Source of the DNA: Carallia brachiata
Lineage: Eukaryota; Streptophyta; Magnoliopsida; Malpighiales; Rhizophoraceae
Assembly: GCA_021464245.1 (NCBI GenBank)
Contig: JADCRB010000013.1
Location: 8,840,895 to 8,904,894 of the forward strand
Direction of reading: 5' to 3'
DNA length: 64,000 nt
Part shown: positions 59,035 to 64,000 of the stretch, piece after piece
Numbering within the stretch: the stretch's first letter is position 1
Layout: each line of letters starts with the position of its first letter
Notes under the pieces: model-generated
Databases searched by the model: none
What the model was told of the DNA's origin: nothing
What the model saw: the letters and a program-made list of their open reading frames with translations, nothing else
Program-made: the position numbers and the translations under genes

Positions 59035-62000
59035 ATGGCGGCTCTGCAGTACCTGGAGAGTCTACGGAACGCGCATCCGGAGCTGGCGGAGTGGTACAAC
59101 TCCCTCGCCGATCTGTACCAGAGGAAGCTCTGGCACCAGCTTACTCTCAAGCTCGAACAGTTTGTCGCTCTCGCCGTCTGTCAGGTGCTCCACTTCCATT
59201 TCATTCCATTATTTATTTATTATTTTTTTTGTGGTTGTCCGGCTGCAATTAATTATGAATTTGTGGTTTTTTCCGTTTAGAATTTTGGGGATTCGGGAGT
59301 TTTTGAGATTTAAGTGTGACAGCAGATGGAGGAGTTAGGGTTTTGTGGATAAATAGGGTTTTAAGGAAAATGATATGTTGTTTTAATTTGGAATGTGTGC
59401 TTTGGTTGTATTTTGTAACTTTTTGCTTTTTCTTTCTAGAGCCGCCTGCTTTGTTGCTGAGAAAACTTGACAGTGGAATAGATGGGAATGATTAGATGAA
59501 TATATGGGTTAGTCAAGGAAGAATTGAATGAGAAATACATTGTATTCGCAGTAAAGTAGGCGTAGTACCGGCAGAGATGATAAACTGAGAAGTGTCCGTT
59601 TGCTTTTGCACTGGCTTGAATGTGTCCAAGGTGGACTTAAAAATGCTTCAATTAGGATAGGAGACCAAATCCAAGTGGATGGTCAGAGGAGAGGGACAGG
59701 ACAACGACCTAATTTGGCTTGAGTTTTGGGGTTAGGAACTATTTGGAATGTCTACATTCATAATAAAACGGAATTGTGAGAAAACATTTTTTTTATCGAA
59801 CCCCAATTCAATTTAGGATCTAGGCTTTGTTATTGTTGCTGTTGATGATAATGATTATAACCTATGAATTGGGCAATGCTCACAGCATCAAACTCCTTTG
59901 TTACCAATCAAGTTTTAGTGTACGTTTTCCTTATCATTTTGTTTTTGTTTTTTTTTTGGGGGGGGGGGGGGGACGGGTGGTTTTGTCCACAGGCTGGTGA
60001 TGCTCTGATACAGTTATACCACAATTTCATCACTGACTTTGAGACAAAGATCAACCTTCTCAAGCTTTCACACTTTGCAGCCATAGTTTCTCGGCAGTAT
60101 GCAGAAAAAGAACCTGCCATCAACTACCTTGAAGGTGTGATTGAAAAACTTCAAGCCGCTAGAGAACAACGTATAGAGGAGCCAATCCTTTATATTAAGA
60201 TGCAAATAGCTATATTCAAGCTGGAGCAAGGAGATCAAAAGAGTGCAAGAGGCTTCTTGAAGAAGGAAAAGCTACTCTAGACAGCATGACTGATATTGAT
60301 CCATCCGTTTATGCCAGTTATTACTGGGTCTCATCTCAATATCATAAAGCTCGTCAGGAATTTGCTGAGTTCTACAAAAGTGCTCTTCTTTACCTGGCAT
60401 ACACATCAGTCGAGTCTCTCTCAGATTCATTTAAGCTGGTACATTCTTTACTTGTCTACATTATGTTTTGACCATTAGTGTCAAAATTGTGTACCATTTC
60501 CATGTTACTATGATTAAAATGTTATTTCTAAATGGCACTGTAATCAGACTTCTCTGATACTTTGTCTCTACTGATTTTTTCCCATGGAGTTTACAATTTA
60601 CAATGCTTCATTGCTTACTTCGACTGGGAATAAAATATCTTGTCTCCTTGCAACTGAGTTATTGACTTGACATTTCCTTGAAGAATAAAAAAAAAAAAAG
60701 TTTGGGCAGAAGGACCTCAGCGAGAAAGATTGCTAGGAGTTTTGTGTCCCAGGCCCTGGTTTGTGTCAAAGCAGTTAAAAGGCAACTGTGCCTTACATTC
60801 TCATAGCTTTGGGATCCAATAGTTAACTATTATGATGGGTGGTTTTTTAACCAAGTTTTTTGGCCATAACTAGAAAGGAAATCTGGTGACATTAGGTGGA
60901 GGATTAATTTAATAGAAGTTCATGTTTTATTGTTATGGACTTTTTAAGATAGCAAAAGTTTTCAACCTTTCTTAGCACGATCCAATAACTGTTTTGCTTA
61001 GAATGCGGTTTTGGTATTCTAGTGATAACCTAGTGTGTTTGAGTGGTTTCTTGTGAAGGATGAGGTTCAGGCATTCATTACATGGTTGCTGATTATGAGT
61101 GCTGCATAAAATGAGTTTGGTTACATAATTAAATGGTTTCAATTTCTGAGAAGGTTCCTTGATTAATGTTGCCCTTTTCTTGAATCAATCGTTTTTTTGT
61201 TCTTTCCTTGTGTCCATCTCAAGCTTTGTATTTCTATATGCTGCTTACATTTGAAGATTCTCTCGATCATGTATTTCAGGATTTGGCATTTGATCTTTCT
61301 CTTTCTGCACTTCTGGGAGATAACATCTACAACTTTGGTGAATTGCTTGCTCATCCAATTGTAAGAACATCTTGATACTGTTTTTTATTGGCCATCCTTC
61401 ATTTTCTTCACTACATTTGAAATTGTGGAAGTTTAGGAGGTTTTATTGTCGAACCCAAGTTCCTTAGGAAATTTAATTTTTCTATTACTACTTGAAGATT
61501 TGTTTGCTGGTCCTGTAACTTGTTTGGGTGTGGTGAGTATAGGATGATTAGGAGTGCTAGGTAATAATCAGGTAGCCAGGTTGGTTGACACCTAACATTC
61601 TGTTGGTTCAGTTCTCTAGATCAATGGAGTAGTATTCACTTATCAGTTGGTTTCTCTCACTTAGTAAAACATCGTTTACTGCAGTTGTAGAGAGTTATGT
61701 GTACATGTAATTATCATGCAAGAATGATAGGAAGCCCCACTGTTTATCGATGGATGCGCCTCTGACTGCATATCATGGATCGGATACAAAAACAATGATA
61801 AACTGTTGATATAATTAAGTTACTTGGGATCACTATGCTTGCATCATTTTCTGAATACCCTGAATATTATGTAAATACTTGAGGACCTGTAAATGAGAAA
61901 CTTGCTTCCTAAACATAGAGGGTTTTGATATGATTTCCTATTGTGATGATGATGATCTTATGGTCAGAAACTCCCACATTTATCTCAGAATGGTCGTCAC

Positions 62001-63658
62001 TACAGTTTCTGGACAAAAATGGAATATCCAGAGTTTCTCCCTTATACTACTTTTGAAGATGCTACTAGACAAAAGAGGCACCATTCTCATAGTGATGTTG
62101 CGTACAGTATTTTATGTGACCAATAATAACTAAATTGGTATCAGGAGTTAGCAGAGCTGTGGGTGACTACCCAGTTTCTTTAGTCGTACAGTTTCAGCCT
62201 TTGCTTGCCTGGTCTCAATTGGTCTATTTATCCTCATCTTTCAAGTCACATGAACTGTAATTTGCTTAAAAAATCCGATTGCAAAGCACTGTAAACTCTT
62301 TGAAGAGAAAAACTGTAAGCCTACCCTGACCATTTTTTACTTGTCAGAAGCTTTTTATAAGCTTCCTTTATAAGGGATGGCTTGACATTAAGCCTAATGC
62401 AGTTGCTTCCCTCCCCGTCCCCCCTTCCCTCCACCCTTCATAAAAAAAATATTACTTTATTATTTCTGACTTGCTTGTGATTTCTCATATTTGAATGGCA
62501 CCATCTAATGTTTTCTACAGATAAAGAGTCTTTTGGGGACACAGGTTGAGTGGCTGTACTACATTCTCCAGGCATTTAACTCTGGTGATTTAGTTCGATA
62601 TCAAGAATTATGCCGTGTGCATAATGCTTCCCTGAGGGCTCAGCCAGCCTTAGTTGAGAATGAGCAGAAGCTATTGGAAAAGATTAACATACTCTGCCTC
62701 ATGGAGATTATCTTCAGGTATGCATGCCTTTTTAATATCCCACGGATGAACTAGTTGAGAGATTTTTGTCCTAGCTTATGTATTATTATCGTCTGAATTA
62801 GAAGGTGTCTCCCTGCAGCCGTCCTTCCGAAGATCGAACTATTCCGTTGAATGTTATTGCAGAGCGTACAAAGCTTTCCATTGAGGATGTGGAGCATCTT
62901 CTTATGAAGAGCCTTTCAGTAAGTGCTTTCTTCCCTGTTCCGGATGACAAAAATTGTACACCTATATAATTATCCATTTGAATGATATACGTGTATATCA
63001 TTATTATTGTTGATACGAAGCTCCTTGAGCTGGGCAAATTCCACAACTGTCCTTTTTCAATAGCATATTAGGTTGTGACATACTCCTGAGTGAAAGTTAA
63101 ATTAAAAAAAAAATGAGTACTGGGTGCCGTTTTTGAGCAATAATTCAATATTTATCAAGAAAACGGGAAAGAGATAAGCTAGGGTGGGTGAGATGGGTTG
63201 ATGAGATGGTGAAGAGGAAGAAAAAGAGAAGATAGATTGTTGAAATAATACCTTCACCCTAAGAGCTTTTGTGTGCCAGTATAACCGTGCTCCTATGGCT
63301 GCAATTTACACTAATAAGCAACCCTGCCTTATATTTGGATCTAAGTGCTTAATCATGTGAGTGCCAAGGAAGATGGCTTTGTTTAATAGAGCATACTCAT
63401 TCTTCCTTAAGATTGATTGAGTTGCTAAACTTGATGATTGCGTTCCCTGCTTTTAACACAGTTTTATTGCAGGTCCATCTTATCGAGGGTATAGTTGATC
63501 AAGTTGAGGGGACGGTACATGTGTCCTGGGTGCAGCCAAGAGTTCTGGGGATTTCACAGGTCAAATCCTTGAGAGATCGGCTGGACAATTGGTTGGATAA
63601 AGTACACACGGCTTTATTATCTATCGAAGCAGAAACACCCGATCTCATTGCAACATGA
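59035..63658 (+). CDS. RPN9: 26S proteasome lid subunit RPN9 (PSMD13), copy 2, one missing base as read
   Basis: Exons: 59035-59184, 59993-60438, 61280-61360, 62521-62717, 62819-62918 and 63473-63658. Apart from one lesion the product is 386 aa, the length of Arabidopsis RPN9. It starts MAALQYLESLRNAHPELAEW. Exon 2 has FETKINLLKLSHFAAIVSRQ and DPSVYASYYWVSSQYHKARQ. The C-terminal PCI/winged-helix part includes NVIAERTKLSIEDVEHLLMK, VSWVQPRVLGISQVKSLRD and AETPDLIAT before the TGA. The lesion is in exon 2: CAAAAGAGTGC (60236-60246) has four A where the frame needs five, as in copy 1, so the assembled frame ends at residue 145. Exon 6 is intact, unlike copy 1. A single homopolymer change is a typical sequencing error, so this is probably the functional gene, but a real null cannot be excluded. 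Confidence 0.85.
59958..59972 (+). repeat. G15 run in RPN9 copy 2 intron 1
   Basis: Fifteen consecutive G lie about 20 bp before the exon 2 acceptor, between the T-tract and CCACAG. Copy 1 has an uninterrupted pyrimidine tract at this place. Confidence 0.9.
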
Positions 63659-64000
63659 TTTTCCTCCCTTCTGATCCTGGTTTCCTTTCTGCCTATTCTC
63701 ACAATGGCTTCATCTAAAATGGAATGACACATCTGCAAAGTGGAGAGACTAGCCTAGGATGCGTGAACATTAGGCCGAACTTTTCATGGTTCCATTTCAT
63801 ATTGCAGAATCCTTTTCGCAGATCAATTCTCTTGAAGGCGCAGCTTTTTTTTCAATTAGATATTTCAGTTTCTCATTCGGTGGCCGGGGAGAACATGAAT
63901 GTATTGAAAACAACATGGTATGCTTGTTATGAGATATCTTAAGAATTTAAATTGGATTCATTCAAAGTGAACCAACTTGCTTCTGACTGCCCACTTAAGT
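63659..64000 (+). other. 3' flank of RPN9 copy 2
   Basis: This is homologous to the 3' flank of copy 1 (16525-16855): GGAGAGACTAGCCTAGGA, TTCCATTTCATATTGCAGAA and TTCAAAGTGAACCAACT occur in both. It includes the 3' UTR; the duplication continues to or beyond the window end. Confidence 0.75.

Noticed and set aside
1..64000. CRISPR arrays, rRNA genes, operons, phage or plasmid features
   Set aside because: None seen; the window is eukaryotic plant DNA with spliceosomal introns.

Overview
This window is plant nuclear DNA, almost certainly from a eudicot. The evidence is intron-rich housekeeping genes whose exon phases and protein sequences match plant families, AT-rich intergenic DNA, a plant-type L1 LINE, a TRIM primed by initiator tRNA-Met, and several MITE-like foldbacks. 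I saw no bacterial operons, CRISPR arrays, rRNA or clear tRNA genes. The species cannot be fixed from sequence reading alone.

Layout. A small uncharacterised three-exon plant gene (151 aa) lies at 224-4457 (+), followed by a candidate secreted-peptide gene at 6280-6516 (-). A repeat-rich stretch at 6.5-11.5 kb leads to the first copy of the 26S proteasome lid subunit gene RPN9 (PSMD13), at 11700-16524 (+). From 16.5 to 26.2 kb there is non-genic DNA with a diverged, repeated unit of about 1.2-1.5 kb and scraps of coding sequence. A complete but inactivated L1-type LINE occupies 26246-32420 (-), with a perfect 16-bp target-site duplication. A 578-bp TRIM is nested inside its reverse transcriptase. 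After 4.8 kb of mostly empty DNA come the extra-large G protein gene XLG3 at 37212-44953 (-), the phosphomevalonate kinase gene at 48450-55222 (-), and a second RPN9 copy in direct orientation at 59035-63658 (+).

How the genes relate. RPN9 is needed for protein turnover, XLG3 for signalling, and phosphomevalonate kinase for cytosolic isoprenoid synthesis. They are unrelated housekeeping or signalling genes, not a pathway cluster. The two RPN9 genes share exon structure, intron sequence, 5' flank and 3' flank, so they arose from one DNA-level duplication of at least 5 kb. They are now about 47 kb apart.

Main oddities. As given, neither RPN9 copy is open: copy 1 has two frameshifts and a one-codon loss, and copy 2 has a single missing A. 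The phosphomevalonate kinase gene has a +1 shift and a later restoring shift within one exon, giving a stop. XLG3 is fully intact. Either the locus is decaying or the assembly carries residual one-base indels, and these can be separated by read or RNA evidence. Other notable signals are a GC-AG intron, CT microsatellites abutting 5' splice sites in two genes, a 15-G run ahead of an RPN9 acceptor, and three minute poly(A) insertions flanked by target-site-like duplications. I found no convincing undescribed multi-gene system.
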